64,000 nucleotides of DNA, taken from Klebsiella oxytoca NBRC 105695 (GTDB lineage: Bacteria > Pseudomonadota > Gammaproteobacteria > Enterobacterales > Enterobacteriaceae). Below, one piece after another: positions 63,814-64,000 of this stretch. Both the position numbers and the translations under genes were made by a program. The first letter of the stretch is position 1; each line of letters starts with the position of its first letter. The notes beneath the pieces were generated by a model, which did no database searches, was not told the origin of the DNA, and saw only the letters and a program-made list of their open reading frames with translations. Location of the stretch: assembly GCF_001598695.1 (NCBI RefSeq), contig NZ_BCZK01000006.1, positions 62,001 to 126,000 of the forward strand. The letters run 5' to 3'.

Positions 63814-64000
63814 TTACTGTAAACGGAAAAAGCGTCGGCACGGGGCCGGAACAAACAGCATGGCCAGCACCAGTAGATCCGGCAGCTTTTGCAGCACCAA
63901 AGAACGAAATATCTCGCGCTTCGATTCACCGGCAATGCTAAACAGCTCAGGATAACCGTAGCCCAATGAAGCGGCCCACAGGTAGCCAATCACGATAATC
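63814..64000 (-). CDS. ybjO: Inner membrane protein YbjO, C-terminal part (cut by window edge)
   Basis: The last 61 codons are present; the stop TAA is 63814-63816. The translation IIVIGYLWAASLGYGYPELF, then FSIAGESKREIF, then LVLQKLPDLLVLAMLFVP matches the E. coli YbjO C-terminus, with one hydrophobic segment near the end. The tail CRRFFRLQ parallels E. coli. The N-terminal part lies beyond the right edge. Function unknown. Confidence 0.88.
   Translation of the reverse strand, partial: IIVIGYLWAASLGYGYPELFSIAGESKREIFRSLVLQKLPDLLVLAMLFVPAPCRRFFRLQ

Overview
The window is a stretch of enterobacterial chromosome. Its gene order matches the Escherichia coli K-12 aroA-serC-focA-pflB-dms-serS-ftsK-lrp-trxB-cydDC-infA-clpA-mac-aqpZ-hcp-poxB-art-rlmC region almost gene for gene. 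The proteins are clearly orthologous to E. coli but diverged, the coding DNA looks GC-rich, and several loci differ from K-12. This suggests a Klebsiella/Raoultella/Enterobacter-type organism; the genus is an inference and the species is not decided.

Layout. 1-2354: end of aroA, serC and ycaP on the minus strand. 2469-8751: ycaO, then the anaerobic formate module focA-pflB-pflA. 8808-13558: an accessory sugar module with a divergent RpiR-type regulator, PTS IIB and IIC, a split transketolase and PTS IIA. 13598-27388, minus strand: ycaD, dmsABC, serS, rarA, lolA, ftsK and lrp. 27920-33732, plus strand: trxB, cydDC, aat and infA. 33891-34835: a non-core patch with an ATP-grasp gene followed directly by a type I-F CRISPR repeat and leader remnant. 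34913-43058: clpA, clpS, cspD, macAB and ybjD. 43440-47933: aqpZ, lysO and the nitrosative-stress pair hcp-hcr. 47981-48180: a minimal orphan type I-F CRISPR array with leader. 48266-56061: doxX-like gene, poxB, ltaE, ybjT, ybjS, amiD, ybjQ and ybjP. 56386-60160: arginine transport artPIQM and artJ with ArgR-type boxes. 60377-62562: a two-component system not present here in K-12. 62641-64000: rlmC and the end of ybjO.

Many genes serve anaerobic or redox life: formate production and export, DMSO reductase, thioredoxin reductase, cytochrome bd assembly, hydroxylamine reductase and pyruvate oxidase. The PTS/transketolase module probably imports a sugar or sugar acid and feeds it to pentose-phosphate chemistry.

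The most notable result is a pair of related type I-F CRISPR traces 13 kb apart with no cas genes in the window. Locus 1 (hcr-doxX) has two 28-nt repeats around one 32-nt spacer, and both repeats keep the Cas6f-type hairpin. Locus 2 (between infA and clpA, the place where E. coli carries its I-F system) keeps one decayed repeat. Both have homologous leader DNA on the same side, with TATTGTT at the identical offset and a perfect IHF consensus at nearly the same offset (94 versus 93 nt). This supports real leaders rather than chance repeats. All coordinates, motifs and alignments were read by eye; nothing was searched against a database.
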